NCBI GenBank assembly: GCA_031002005.1
Contig: JARYHS010011408.1
Location: 223,117,473 to 223,181,472, forward strand
Length of the DNA stretch: 64,000 nucleotides
Source of the DNA: Vandiemenella viatica
Lineage: Eukaryota; Arthropoda; Insecta; Orthoptera; Morabidae
Direction of reading: 5' to 3'
The notes under the pieces: generated by a model
Told to the model about the DNA's origin: nothing
Seen by the model: the letters and a program-made list of their open reading frames with translations, nothing else
Databases searched by the model: none
In this document: piece by piece, positions 1-11,433 of the stretch
Position numbering within the stretch: the stretch's first letter is position 1
Layout: each line of letters begins with the position of its first letter
Program-made: the position numbers and the translations under genes

Positions 1-351
1 GGATCTGATTGCATCCGATGTCATCTGCTGTAACTGTTGTTTTCTACTATAATTCTTTGCAGCAACAGGGATGGACTTTATATTAATGAATGCCAGTATC
101 TCAATATTTTGGTTCGGGATTGTTAACACGACAAATTGAAATAGTAAAGTATTAACTTAATGTGATATGGAACAGAACCAGATCAACAAGTTTTGTCGTT
201 TACAGTCTAATTAACTTTTGTGAAAGCCATAATCAGAGAAGGATCTATTACCTCTAGAGGTAAAACAATCGGTGTTTGGAGCTGGTCAGAGTTAAAACTG
301 AGATCGTGGATAAGAATGCGATGGTGGTCTTCCTTAACACTTCATATATTT

Positions 352-352
<1 letters not shown>
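1..352. other. Unassigned intronic-type DNA
   Basis: AT-rich sequence with no ORF, repeat or RNA that I recognise. Confidence 0.5.
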
Positions 353-387
<35 letters not shown>

Positions 388-428
388 ATTTATTTTTTTT
401 ATTATTTTTTTTATTTTTTTTTTTTTTT
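353..428. repeat. Long A homopolymer followed by T-rich tract
   Basis: A run of 33 A (353-385) is followed directly by about 43 bases of almost pure T with a few A. A-then-T order can fold back on itself. It may be a retroposon tail or a slippage or assembly product; no element body could be assigned. Confidence 0.8.
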
Positions 429-819
429 GCTGATAAACTATCGAATACCTGATTCTGAAGGATACAAAATAATTGGAAGAATTTCGTTTTGGATTAGTTT
501 AAGGAATTAACATTTCTGTTGACACGCTAACTTACGATATAAAAGTAAAATTTTCGATTATGGTCATTCATCAATTCACATAGCCTTACAAACATCTCTA
601 GTGTTGAAGCTCCTTGCACATTCAAGTTAAATTTTTAGTTAAAGCCTTTTACCATATTTTGGCTGCACAGCGATATGTAAACATCGTCCTTATTGTTGAA
701 GTTCCTTATCCGAAAATTATACTTTTATTAAAGACTTTGGATAAGGGCTTTCACCGTAATTTAATAGCCGTTGGTACAATTAATGAATGTTCTTATTGTT
801 GAAGGATTTCGATATGTAA

Positions 820-1240
820 TTTTAATTGTAATGGAGCATATGCTCCAGTGGAAATTTCGCAACACACCTATCTTCTTATTTATCATTTCTCTCTCTTTCC
901 CTTTTAGTTTAAATTCTTTGAGTGTAATCTCTACGCTCACTTACTTCTGTCCTTTACAAATATTGATTTTAAATTCTTTAAATGTTTGGGGTAAGTTATT
1001 AAACCCTTCCCACGGTAATTTTTGCAATCCCTGGCACCGTTACCTTAAATCAAAAAAAAAAAAAAATCCCATCTTCTTGTGTCTGAAATCAAGTGCCAGC
1101 TTATGGTGATGATTATTTCTTTCATTCCATTTACTACTCCTAATTTTTCTACCAATATCCTTCCTACATATGTTTTGTACGCTAACAGCATTCTCTTTCA
1201 ATCAGTCCCAATCCATCTCATTTATCATGTCTGTTACGGA
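820..1240 (-). mobile_element. CR1-like LINE, 3' fragment
   Basis: Read on the minus strand this matches the 3' end of the CR1-like LINE at about 6.6-8.5 kb. It shares the C-terminal reverse-transcriptase region, the run that reads CPLQI and WGKLL when translated on the plus strand, and the terminal ctccattgcaattaaaatt tail. It is strongly 5'-truncated and diverged, with no useful ORF. It lies about 170 bp upstream of Ig exon 1. Confidence 0.7.
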
Positions 1241-1412
1241 TTGTGTACTGCGGTTATATGTACAAACAAATCCTAAGTTCTAACAGTAAACCATCGTTAT
1301 GCTACCATGCTTCTTTCTTCCTATGTAACCGATGGTTTCCAAAGAGCAGAGCTAGTTGGTACAGATATTAAGCCACAGGTAGGGCAGACTCCAGCCGAGA
1401 TTTGTGTTGCAG

Positions 1413-1585
1413 TGACGTGGTCGCACGGCCTGAGTGACGTCACGCACAGCTCCCGCACGCTCAAGGAGACGAGCGACGACTACGTGCGGCTGATCCTGAA
1501 GAGAGTGCGTCCGTCGGACGCGGGTACATACTGCGTGCTCGCCAGGAACATCTACGGCTGCGACAGGGCCTTCTTCACGCTCAAG
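1413..1585 (+). CDS. Ig-domain exon of a giant muscle-type Ig protein (exon 1 of 3 seen)
   Basis: Internal exon, 173 nt, with acceptor ...tttgtgttgcAG and donor AAG|GTAACC. Read with one base carried from the previous exon it gives about 58 residues starting VTW. These cover strands C to G of an I-set Ig domain: Trp of strand C, the block VRLILKRVRPSDAGTYC with the conserved D-x-G-x-Y-x-C, then ARNIYGCDRAFFTLK. Exon phase is 1 at the start and 0 at the end. GC content is far above the flanking intron. Such domains build sarcomeric scaffolds (obscurin/Unc-89, titin, twitchin); the first half of this domain must lie upstream of the window. A truncated SINE begins 60 bp past the donor. The Ig fold and splice borders are seen directly; the obscurin-type identity is inference from domain style. 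Confidence 0.85.
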
Positions 1586-1644
1586 GTAACCAATCATCTG
1601 TCCTGCCAGATCACAAACATGCTGAATAGTTTAGTTTCCATCAA

Positions 1645-1830
1645 GGGAGGACGAGGGTTCGAGTCCCCGTTCGGGCATCCAGATTTGGGTTTTCAATGGT
1701 TTCTTCAAATCACTTCAGGCCAATTCCGGGATGCTTCCTTCAATTCCTTCCCGTTCCCTGTCCCCAGTCTCATCCCGCCTCTAATGACTTCGACGTCGAC
1801 GAGGCATAAAGTCATAAGTAAAAAAAAAAA
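1645..1830 (+). mobile_element. tRNA-derived SINE, family A, 5'-truncated copy
   Basis: Starts at the region before the Pol III B box (gggttcgagtcc), followed by the body (atccagatttgggttttc, gggatgcttccttcaa, aatgacttcgacgtcgacga) and an A tail at 1820-1830. The A box is missing. Same family as 5313-5545. Confidence 0.8.
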
Positions 1831-2001
1831 GTTTTCATCTAATTTAATAACGCGCTTTATTCCTGAAGACTAGACGTGAACTCAATGGCTCGATAACACT
1901 TGGTGAGTCCGATGATGTCCGAAGTGTTACTAATACTAGTCGCCGCAACAGACTACTAGGCTAACCAGGGAATTTCAAATAAATAACTACATTTGATTTT
2001 A

Positions 2002-2491
2002 CAGGGTGTCCAGAAAAGGACTCCCTTATTTCAAAATTAAATATCTCGAAAACAAAGATCGATAGAGGAATGCAGTAAACGGTATGTTTTTTTGTGACAG
2101 CCGTAAGAAGTGTATACAGCTGTGTGGTGGAATAATAGTTACAAAAGCTGCTAACAGATGGCGCTGTACGCTCATATCAGCATACATAAGAGAAATAATC
2201 GTATGAAAACAATCTTTGCAAACAATCACATCACAATGTTTTCAAAATGTTCACCATTGGCACGTTTCAATGGTGGAACTGATCGCCCTGAGCTTCGGAT
2301 CACTATTTAGGCATTACGTATGGCGATTACAGCGCGTATCTGTTAGCAGCTTTTGTAACTATTATTTCACACTGCTTTATACACTTCTTACAGCTGTCAC
2401 AATAAACATACCGTTTACTGCATTCCTCTATCGATCTTTGTTTTCGAGATATTTAATTTTGAAATCAGGGAGTCCTTTTCTGGACACCCTG
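2002..2491. mobile_element. Mariner-type MITE with long terminal inverted repeats
   Basis: 490-bp element. Left end cagggtgtccagaaaagg and right end ccttttctggacaccctg are inverted copies, and the arms run about 150-180 bp, including cgtttactgcattcctcta and acagatggcgctgtacg on one side. TA flanks both ends (2000-2001 and 2492-2493), the target duplication of Tc1/mariner transposons. No transposase; non-autonomous. Translated ORFs inside are by-products of the palindrome. Confidence 0.85.
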
Positions 2492-2535
2492 TAGTTGAAA
2501 GGAAATGTATCTGCGGTTCCAGATCAAAGGCAGTT

Positions 2536-3297
2536 TGATAGGTACTTCGTTTATTTACGATTTCTTGATATCCTGTCCTCTAGAGGAAGTTACGCTAGGT
2601 ATTTGGTTTCTTCAAGAAACAAGCCCAAGGAATGTTTATTTTTCCGAAAGCTTCACTTCACAATCACGTAAACACACATAGACATCGGTCGATCCAAGGA
2701 TACTAAGTGCGAATATAAACAAATGCTCCAGCGATTCTAACATTCAATGAACTTGCAACTCCTTCAGACTAAAACTTTCAAAACTAAATCTTGTCTCTGC
2801 TGTTCGTTTATATAGGACCTACAGAAATTCTCAGAATAATACAGAGAAAGCCGCTCGATGTTTTTCGAACGGCGACAATGCAAGTAACAATGAAAATCAC
2901 ATTAAAACAATCAGAATTAATACAAAATCATTCACAATCATCATGAAACACACGAATGTGAAAATTAAAGATATTTACAGGTATTTAAGAACAAAATTAT
3001 CAACATAAACCAGTCTAAACAGTCAAGAATATTCCTCCAAACATTGTAGCTCAAATCAATACTTAGAATTAAAACCTTTTGAATGATCAATGTACCACGC
3101 GTAGTACTATCTTTGAACATATTAGATATTATTTACATAGTTCCTTTCCATATACAATGTTCATTTACACAAATTTACAATTAATTGCAAGATAAATATA
3201 CAAAACCATAATTAATCAACTGCCAGCCTGCTACACACAATTCTTAAAATACAATTTCATTAAAAGGCTGGGTCTTAAGGCCGTTATAAGTTGTCTG
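2536..3297 (+). repeat. Interspersed repeat X, copy 1
   Basis: Diverged copy of a repeat of about 0.8-1 kb also found at 22290-24640, 26690-27560 (inverted) and 58936-59975. Shared blocks include ttcgaacggcgacaatgcaag-like, gaaaatcacattaaaacaatc, attaaagatatttacagg, tcctccaaacattg and aaggctgggtct. The start aligns with the gatac...cttcg...taattcgtcctgtc region of the others. No ORF. It ends where the 3298-9125 hAT transposon inserted. Could be a solo LTR or a non-autonomous DNA element; ends are not clear enough to decide. Confidence 0.7.
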
Positions 3298-4798
3298 CAG
3301 GGGCGGCCCTAGGGCGGTGCGAGCGCCGAAAATGCAGCGAGAGATCGTCTGCGCAGAAAGTGAAAAATACATTCAATAATAAATTCTATAATAACCCAGC
3401 TTTTAACACATCATCCAGAAGAGTTTATAAGAGTAAGAGTTTCAGCTTAATGCATAGTCGTATGTCATCATAGAATAGAGTCAATTCGAGTTGCTACTCG
3501 AGTTAGTTCGAGTTACTCGAATCATGAAAATCGCAACTCCCGTCTCGCGTCGCGCCTCCAGCACCTGTTTCCTGCCTTTTCAGCTGTAGTCTTGAAGTTC
3601 ATGCATGCGGGTACATGTGCATGGGACGAGATTTAACCTATTTATCTCTTTCTACCATATTGATCCTCGGTGATTACAATTAACGTTGGTATCGTAAATA
3701 TTTACACTGCTTATTTGTCTTTTACAGACATGTCACTAACCACAAAACAAAAAAAACTGTACTTAAAAAGAAAACAAAACCAAGACGAAATTGAGAACGC
3801 TTCAAAATTGCTGGCAATTATTTTATTTATTTATTTATTTATTTTGTCATCTGAATTGTCGTCTCCAAAACTAGTTCAACACGAGACGGAAGATAACTTT
3901 TAATGGAAGTTATTCAGACGAGGCTCATGATAAAGAGCAGCATGTGCGAGAAGATTTATCTATAGCTGGAATGTCGTATGCTGTTCAAAAGATTACAAAT
4001 GGGTATACAAGACATACCACCACAGTCGCTTTTTCAAAGTACAAATCATGACGATATTTCTAAATTGTCACTTATTAACTATGCTGGTAGAGATGAAATA
4101 ATTATTCTAGCAACGAAAAAATCCAAGAAACAAAATCATGGACTTAATTTTTCAAATACGCATATTCAAAGAGTAACACCAAATGAAGAAACTTATAAAA
4201 GTAGATAGCTCGTTTATTCTAAATCTCCGTAAAGTATATTGTTTATATGTTATTTATTCAACAGAAGATCTCATTTTTATTTGAAAAAAGAAGGATTCGA
4301 TGACTGGATTTACTTATCAGAGCGTCTCAAAACTCACGAAACTTCCTCAGATCACAATCACACCATGCTCAGTTGGATAGAAGCGTTGATTCCATTAAAT
4401 AACTTCAGTGTAGTAGACAAGCATTTGTAAATACAGACTGAAGACGAAAAATAACAGTGGATTGCTATCCTCTAATGAATGATGTTTTGTTCAGAGGAAG
4501 CTTTGGATCTGAAATACTTCTAATGATGGTAACTTGGGTATATGATCCTGTGGTGTTGGAGCATCTTAGCCGTATTGCTAATAACGAGACTAATGTCTTA
4601 TTATATTGGATAATGTATTCAAAACGAATGAAGTTCGTAATAAAATTATGACTATGGTTGGGTCATCTAAATATTTTTCCATCATACTGAATTGAAATCA
4701 TGATGTAAGTCACGTCGAACAATTATCTTTGGCATCATTTTGTCGACACTAATGAAGACGAAGTCTTAAGTGCGTGAGTATTTCGCTGTACTTATAAT

Positions 4799-5062
4799 CA
4801 GGGCCGGCTGTAGGATTCTCGGGTCCCAGGTAAATGTTCGCGGGCCCCCCACCTCTATATTTTTTTTACACTTTGATTTTTTTGGATAAAGCCAGAAAAT
4901 TTTAATTAAAAAAATCAAATAAAAAAATCAAATAACACCTTTTCTAGATTTTTGTTTATTATTATTATTTCTTTTAGCTAGACACGCTGGACGGAGGGCC
5001 CCCTTTGGGGGCTTGGGCCCCGGGTACTTTTCCCCGTTTAACCCTCCCTAACGCCGGCCCTG
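4799..5062. mobile_element. hAT-type MITE with perfect 8-bp target duplication
   Basis: 264-bp element with termini cagggccggc and gccggccctg, flanked by the exact 8-bp duplication cttataat (4791-4798 and 5063-5070). It carries GC-rich subterminal blocks (gggccccc) and an A/T-rich centre, with no ORF. It interrupts the hAT transposase relic, so it is younger than that element. Confidence 0.9.
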
Positions 5063-5312
5063 CTTATAATAAGGAAAGTGACTCTTTGGGACCTGGGAGC
5101 TAGACTCGCTCCCCTGTTTATCATTGATACTTTGCAAAAGTTCGATTTGGATACGAACGATTGTCGAGGCCAAAGATATGACAGTGGTTCCAATTTAGTA
5201 GGAGGAAACATGTATCCATAGCAAAATTCTAGACCCGTATCTTCGATCATTTTTTAATCCATGTAACTGTCATTAAATTTGTTAATAGCAAGTGCGCCAA
5301 AACATCAGTTAA

Positions 5313-5545
5313 ACACCGAGCGTGGTGGTGTAACGGTTAGCGTTCTGGCCTCGCATTCGGGAGGACGGCGGTTCGAATCCCCGTCCGGGCATCCAGATTT
5401 GGGTTTTCCATGGTTTCCCCAAATCACTCCAGGTGAATGCCGGGATGCTTCCTTCAAAAGGCCATGTCCGAATTCCTTGCCCCCCATCCTTCCCGTCTCT
5501 AAAGACCTAGTTGTTATAGGAGACGTTAAGCAGTAAAAAAAAAAA
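5313..5545 (+). mobile_element. tRNA-derived SINE, family A, full-length copy
   Basis: Pol III A box (tggtgtaacggttag) and B box (ggttcgaatcc) are intact in a tRNA-like head, followed by the family body and a poly-A tail. A 9-bp target duplication atcagttaa flanks it (5304-5312 and 5546-5554). This is the best copy of the commonest SINE here (about ten loci). Confidence 0.93.
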
Positions 5546-5919
5546 ATCAGTTAATTCTGTTTCCTTGCACGGATTTCTTTGAAGAAATTGTTTTATTCTC
5601 TCTGTAAAAGAAGCGATAGGAAGTGGCATTCACGCACTTAGAAGAACTACCTCAAAAAACATTTGTGAAACTCGTTTCAAGAATAGAGTTTCTACCATTG
5701 CTACAGTTTGTTATCAGTACTCTTCAGTTCGTGACGCTCTTCAGGAACGAATTATTCAGTTGCAGTAAGAGATGCCTTGTCACTTAGCCATATCATGGAG
5801 CAATTTGAGTTCATACTTACAGTGGTGACTTGGTATAATGCATTGTTTCAAGTAAACGTTGTAAACAAAGACTTTGCAGACAAAGTGAATTTATGAAACT
5901 CTTCACAGTTGCTGAAAAA

Positions 5920-6590
5920 CAGCTCGGGAGTGGAAGGGGTAATCTGGTACTGACCTTTTGAAATTGTTTTTCTGCTTCGTTATAATGTCCTCTTCCCGTT
6001 TTGCACTCTTTCTCTAAAAAGTCGACACGAATAAATTAAAAATACCGAAATGTGAGAGTGATGCGCTGCTATTAGTTGCCGCAGGCGCTCAAAAACAATT
6101 ACAGTCTTTTGAAATGGTTGTTGTAATATTTTCTTGCCGTTTTAGATACATTTTGTTGTAAAACGTCGCACTAAATCCGAGATGCAGTACAACAAGGCTC
6201 GCCATCTTAGAATCGATAAAAGCGGTCAGAGATTATCGATTGCCTCCGTTTCCAAGATGGATGCCGCAGAACGAATTTCCTGTAAACTTTTATTCTTGGT
6301 CCAGGCAGAATTTCAACCTAACCATGATCACTATGACTAAACGAACCTGTTTAGCTTGATAAGATCCCTGTACCGATAATTTTTGTTTTATTTTTGCATT
6401 TTTGCTAACATTTTATGATTGCGGAGCGTCTCACATTTCGGCATTTTTAATTTAATTCGTGGAGACTTCTCAGAGAAAGGGGAGTTCAAACCGTCAAGAG
6501 GACATTATAACGAAGCAGTTAAAACAAATTTCAACAGGTCAGTACCAGCTTCGGGGCGGTGGAGAATTTCCCCTTCCATCCCAGCTCGGA
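5920..6590. mobile_element. Inverted-repeat (foldback) element
   Basis: Left arm about 5920-6056 and right arm about 6429-6590 are inverted copies. Each carries, in opposite orientation, ctggtactgacc, gcttcgttataatgtcctct, aattaaaaat and ccgaaatgtgaga. The spacer of about 370 bp is unrelated and has no ORF. The left arm lacks a short stretch present in the right one. Superfamily unknown; no clear target duplication because the right edge is followed at once by a LINE. Confidence 0.7.
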
Positions 6591-6604
6591 ATTTGAGAAG
6601 GTCA

Positions 6605-8488
6605 CTCTATTAGCAAGATGGGTTTATGAAGAGTATTGTCAGTGCAGGAGGACCATTGACTGGTGCATCTAGAAATTTCTATGGCTATATCAGGAAACTG
6701 AGGGGAAGGGAGGGTGTAGAGACACTTATAGATAAGGATGGAGAAGAAGTTACTGACGATTTGAAAAAGGCAGAGATTTTAAGTAACTGGTTCAGTGAAA
6801 GCATTAGGGACAATGAATCAGAAACAGGAGGGTCTAATTCGGAGAACGAGCTTAACAGCACAATTAGAAATGACGATAGTAAAAAAATTGATATCCATCC
6901 TGAGGAAATCATGAAGGAAATAAGAAAGCTGAAAAAAAAATAAAGGGGCTGGTGAAGATAATATTATTACAGATATCTTAAAGATAGCCGGATGTGACAT
7001 TGTACCTTATCTTGAAATATTATTTAAATTGAGTCTAGACACTTGCTGCTTACCACAGGACTGGAAAAGTGCAATAGTAGTACCGGTACATAAGGGAGGG
7101 GTGAGAAATAGAGTTGAGAATTACAGGCCAATCAGTTTGACATCAGTGGTAGGTAAATTAATGGAAAGATTGATATGCAACCACATCAGAAATATATGTG
7201 AGGAACGTAAGTGGTTTTAAAGCAGGCAACATGGTTTCAGACAAGGATATTCATGCGAATCTCAGTTGGTGGGTTATATGCAAGATATTTCAGATGAAAT
7301 GGACAAGGGAGGCCAAATTGATAGTGTAGCGCTAGATCTGTCTAAGGCGTTTGACAGAGTAAGCCATAAAATGGTAGTAAATAAGGTAAAAACCATTGGA
7401 GTGGATAAGAAAGTCATTTGCTGGGTAGAAAAATTTTTAAAAGGTAGAAAACAGAAAGTTAGGGTAGGAAATGTAGTATCAAAAGAAGTTGAAGTAAAAA
7501 TGGGTGTGCCACAGGGTATAGCGTATTGGGACCATTGCTATTCATTATTCTAAAGAATAATTGTGTTGATAGTTTACTATCTGAAATTAGATTGTTTGCA
7601 GATGACATAATGCTGTATAAAAGAATCAAAACGATAGAGGATTGTAAACAGTTGCAGGGTGATCTGGACAGGATATCTAATTGGGTTGGTAAACATGGAA
7701 TGAAGATATATGCAAAGAAGAGTCAGCTTATTAGATACACAAATAAAAAACAAAAGGTTAATTATGAATATAAGGTGGGAAAGAATTGCTTGCTGAAGAC
7801 TTGAAATGTAAATATCTTTGAATTACTTTTGATAACAAACTGGACAGGACACATAGGACAGGTGTTAGGAAAAGGTTTCAAAGTTCTGCACTTGTTGGAG
7901 AGAGTGATGAGGGGATGTACGAGAGAAGTCAAGGAATTGGGTTACAAACTTTGGTCAGACCATTGCTCGAATATGGTAGTGTAGTATGGGACCCTCATTT
8001 TACGTATCAAATACAGGAGTTGGAGAGGGTGCAAAAAAGGGCTGCTAGATTTGTTTCTGGAAATTATCGCAGAATGCAATCAGTGACGGATATGATAAAG
8101 GAGCTGGAATGGGATTCATTGCAAGACAGGAGGAGAATGAGGAGGGTCATGGGAATGTACAGGGCGTATACTGGCGATGAGGCACGGAAAGATATTGCAA
8201 TAGGTATGAAAAGTAGTGCATGGAAGGGAAAAGATGACCGTGACCACAAGCTGGCACTCGATTTCAGGCACAAGGGTGTAGGAAGATTGTCTTTTTTAGG
8301 TAAGTGTGTCAGGGATTGGAATGAGTTACCAAGAGAAATGATGAATAATTTACCGAAAACTTTGAAATAATTTAAAGATGAAATTTGTAGAGGGCAAATG
8401 TAGGTAGGTGCAGGATAGGGGAAGATGGGTGTGTAGGGAAATTGCCACCGGAGACTGTGCTCCATTGCAATTAAATTAAATTAAATTA
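6605..8488 (+). mobile_element. CR1-like LINE, 5'-truncated
   Basis: Begins inside ORF2 ahead of the reverse transcriptase and ends in a short (attaa)n tail, as CR1-group LINEs end in microsatellite-like repeats rather than poly-A. Three other 3' fragments of the same family are in the window (820-1240 minus, 48915-49385 plus, 62745-63020 plus). Confidence 0.88.
6626..8370 (+). pseudogene. CR1-like ORF2 reverse transcriptase, broken
   Basis: Pieces in order: pre-RT region (GYIRKLRGREG, EEIMKEIRKLKK), finger/palm blocks (VVPVHKGGVRN, YRPISLTSVVGKLMERLI), HGFRQGYSCESQL, catalytic block A (LDLSKAFDRVSH), GVPQG, block C LFADDIMLY, and a C-terminal region with LVRPLLEYGSVVWDP and LERVQKRAARFVSG. 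Reading is broken by a frameshift in the A-run near 6935, a stop at 7218, a frameshift just after GVPQG near 7515, and stops near 7803. The AF/YADD catalytic residues are preserved, so decay is moderate. The endonuclease half is missing. It would have driven target-primed reverse transcription of its own RNA. Confidence 0.85.
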
Positions 8489-9133
8489 AACTTTCCAAGG
8501 GCGTAGCGAGGATTAGCATCAGCGTGAGGCAAAAACAATGAAAAATACTTGGGGGGGAAAAAATACATGCATTTAATCTGTTTAAGCATTAGTCTCCGAA
8601 GGTTCTGGAAAATTTTTGGTAAACTTTATTCATTGGTATTAAAAGTGGGAATTTTTATTTTAATATATTTTCTATTTTTATATATTTTAAATAATTATTA
8701 AAAACTGAATTTGACGTGAGTGAAGTGAGCATTGTGTTCGCCACAGTAGCTTAAATAAACCTTTTCAAACATATAGTATTCCTTTCTACTGTTGCTTCTC
8801 ATTCATACCGCTGCTATCCTATACTAATCTTTCCGAAGTTTGAGTTGTTATCATATATAAAGACTCCAAATACCACGGGAACTGTTATTTGGGATAAAAG
8901 TAGATGGATAATACATTACTCCAAATTTTCAGTAGTTTCGACATGATACAGTAAAAACATCCAAGCAAATAAACTCTTACGTTTTTAATATTAGTAGGAT
9001 GTAAAAACTGTATGTTATCTTCAGTCTATCCATATGGAGACCTTAATCACGAATAAGCGATTGCTCATTTGGGGCTCCACGATGAGATCTCGCACCACCT
9101 GAAAAACTTGCTAGGGCCGCCTCTGGTTGTCTG

Positions 9134-10030
9134 TTGTAGAACTAACTACACAGAAATAAAAAGAACAAATATAATAATAAAAAATATAATGCGAGGCAGA
9201 TATTTAAAACAAATTATGGTAGGACGTACGTTTAAATTTACATATAGCTCTTTGTTTATTTACGACTAGATGCAAAAATTCTTGTAAGGAGAAGAGCATC
9301 GCATGTTTACACTGTATTCTATGCAACATTTACTGTAACCGGGTCAAAACGTAATTGAAGAATTTTTTTTACAGAAGGTAAGAAACGGGGAAGATTATTA
9401 AAAACTCAGAGTAAATTTATACGGAACAATTGTAATAATTAAATATATCAATCAAATGCATAATAGTTATTTTTTTTTTTTTTTGAAATAATACTTTTCA
9501 TTAACCAAAAAATTCTGTTATTTTCAATCAATTTCAGTTGTTTAAAAACTCCGAAAATCGAATAAGAGGAAGCTAGTTATATCACGAAAAATAAAAAAGG
9601 TAATGATTAATTATTGTTATTCGTTTTTCCTTAGAAACCTTTCCGGAACAAATTTTTACTACTATCATAGAGCGTCATTTTTGACGAGCGTTTGAAACAT
9701 TAAATCGAACTCTCCCTGTGAGCTTAAAAGCAATCAAGTTCCTCTATTTGAAGGCCATACAGTGACTTTACGTGTCTGATAGATACATAAACCTGTCTGG
9801 TAGCAAAGGCACTAATTCATCGAAATCTAATCAGTCTTTTTTTAACATAGGATGCTATTTTGAATTTCTGCTGTTTCCAAAGAACTTACTGAGGTGGACA
9901 CCTATGTGTTTGTAACCTGTTCAACACTGGTGTCCGCGTAATTGCATAACAATCAGGTGACTACTTGCTGCGTTGGGATTTCTTTTTTTTTTAATTGCCA
10001 ATATGATGTAAATATCAAGATATAGATTCA
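9134..10030. other. Unassigned AT-rich intron sequence
   Basis: Follows the hAT target duplication. Long A/T runs, no convincing ORF, repeat match within the window or RNA. Confidence 0.5.
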
Positions 10031-10033
10031 AAA

Positions 10034-10850
10034 TTATTCTATTGTCGTCTGTTTTAATACGTGTGAAAATTTCAAATAATTCGGACAACTGAAGTGGACG
10101 AAAATTGAATTCAAGATTCCATTACACTCATCCATACGTGCAGGCCAAACTAATAAAAGCGTATTAAAAAAGGATGTGAGATATGGCACCTTAATACATT
10201 TGTGACATGTAATGTTTATCAAAACAAATTTAAATAATTTCTAAACAAGAACCAATCCCTGTCTGGACATATAGATTTTTGGAAGCGCTTAGATGCGTTG
10301 TAAAGTGTCTCCTTGCATTCGACTTTCCATGAGCTAGCTAATCCATTGTTGGTCCAGTTTATCTCATACTCTGTAATACCAGCAGGTTGTATGGGAAACA
10401 AGCATGCTTCTCTGCTCCAGTGATACCAACATGGCGAAGAAAATCATTGACGGTACTTGCACGAAGGGCCACCTAGTTATCGTCCACGAAAATGAATTCT
10501 TCTCCAAGATGCTGGCAGAACTTTTCCGCAATGGGCTTATGAATGCTGGCCCTGTTTTATCGAAAACTGAAGTGGCTATAGATAGGACGCAGAGATCTAC
10601 GATGAGCCCTTCTAATGCCATCCCAGAAAATCCGTTTGACTGATGCTATGTCTAAGGAGTTAAGTATTACCAGATTATCTCAGAACGTGTTGCCGACGGT
10701 CATCTGGCGAAATACATAGACCATATTCGTTGGTAAATAACACCGTAGGCCAGTTCTGAACGGTCCATTCCTTACAATGTCTTGCCTAGATCTAACGATG
10801 TCGAAACATAAGATCATGGATGTTGGGAAAGGATACACTATGCTACTCGT
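10034..10850 (-). pseudogene. Tc1-like transposase remnant
   Basis: Minus-strand translation shows VLFTNEYGLCISPDDRRQHV (10690-10760), matching the Tc1 DDE block VLFSDESRF with the catalytic Asp replaced by Asn. Further on, IAEKFCQHLGEEFIFVDDN (about 10480-10545) matches the second catalytic Asp region. Stops and frameshifts throughout. Intact relatives catalyse TA-targeted cut-and-paste transposition. Terminal inverted repeats were not found. Confidence 0.65.
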
Positions 10851-11176
10851 TATTCAAGTTTGCTTACAAAATACAGTTCAGCCTATTACTTATACACATA
10901 AAAACAGAAACGAGACAGTCGATCTTGTGTGGTAAGCAGTAAGTTTAAGGCCACCTTAGATTCCCGGCCATGTCGTCTATGGTTCCTTGTGGATATTCTT
11001 TCCCCAGCGCAGATTAGTCTTAATGCCTCTTCCGTCCCATTAAATGATAAAAAAAAGATATTTAATGCACGATACAAGCATTTTGTATATAAAAAGGAAG
11101 AAGTCATTTATAAGAAGAGTTTCCTTCGACTGACAATACTCTCATCGTTTCTGAAAGCAATCACCGTGCTCTAAGC

Positions 11177-11433
11177 CACAGGTCCCCAATCTTTTCCTTC
11201 TTGCGGCGCACCATAAATTATCCATGACTCAACACGATACATCACTGTAAAATCAACTAAAATTAACAACAACTGAGTAAGTAATTAATATTAAATTTCT
11301 AAGTGTACGACAATAAGGAACAATTCGCAGTACATGATCTAATAAAAAAAACTTGACAGTTAATTTCTTTTTTTAATACATAAAATTTCGTGGTCCATGT
11401 TTCATCATCCGGCACACTGGTTGCTGACCACTG
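11177..11433. mobile_element. Small hAT-type MITE
   Basis: 257 bp. Left end cacaggtccccaatc and the reverse complement of the right end cagtggtcagcaacc align with a few mismatches. They are flanked by 8-bp near-duplicates ctctaagc (11169-11176) and ctctaaac (11434-11441). No ORF. Old, about 240 bp upstream of Ig exon 2. Confidence 0.6.

Larger units (their letters stand above)
3670..5800 (+). pseudogene. hAT transposase remnants (zinc finger MYM-type 1-like)
   Basis: Several out-of-frame fragments on the plus strand resemble the TTF/ZMYM1-like hAT transposase. A zinc-finger region at about 4260-4380 reads NRRSHFYLKKEGFDDW...LSERLKTHETSSDH. At about 4480-4600 there is VLFRGSFGSEI...YDPVVLEHLSRI. 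After a nested MITE and stop codons, about 5160-5220 reads NDCRGQRYDSGSNLVGG, close to the family's DCRGQGYDNGSNM block. More distant similarity continues around 5640-5760. No frame is long enough for an active enzyme. The role of the intact protein would be cut-and-paste transposition. Family recognition is from memory of conserved blocks. Confidence 0.7.
3298..9125 (+). mobile_element. hAT-superfamily transposon, decayed, with nested insertions
   Basis: Termini caggggcggccctag and ctagggccgcctctg are inverted repeats (14 of 15 matching), and an identical 8-bp target duplication gttgtctg stands on both sides (3290-3297 and 9126-9133). Eight-bp duplications and CAGGGGCGG-type ends define hAT elements. 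The interior holds broken transposase pieces on the plus strand and at least four later insertions: 4799-5062, 5313-5545, 5920-6590 and about 6605-8488. The original element would have been roughly 2.6-2.8 kb. Confidence 0.85.

Noticed and set aside
220..510. 96-codon frame with a Lys run
   Set aside because: Created by the poly-A/T-rich tract; no other coding sign.
1352..1597. Minus-strand frame over exon 1
   Set aside because: Antisense of the Ig exon; splice sites and Ig signature are on the plus strand.
10404..10643. Plus-strand 79-codon gene
   Set aside because: The opposite strand carries recognisable Tc1 transposase blocks, so this is an antisense shadow.
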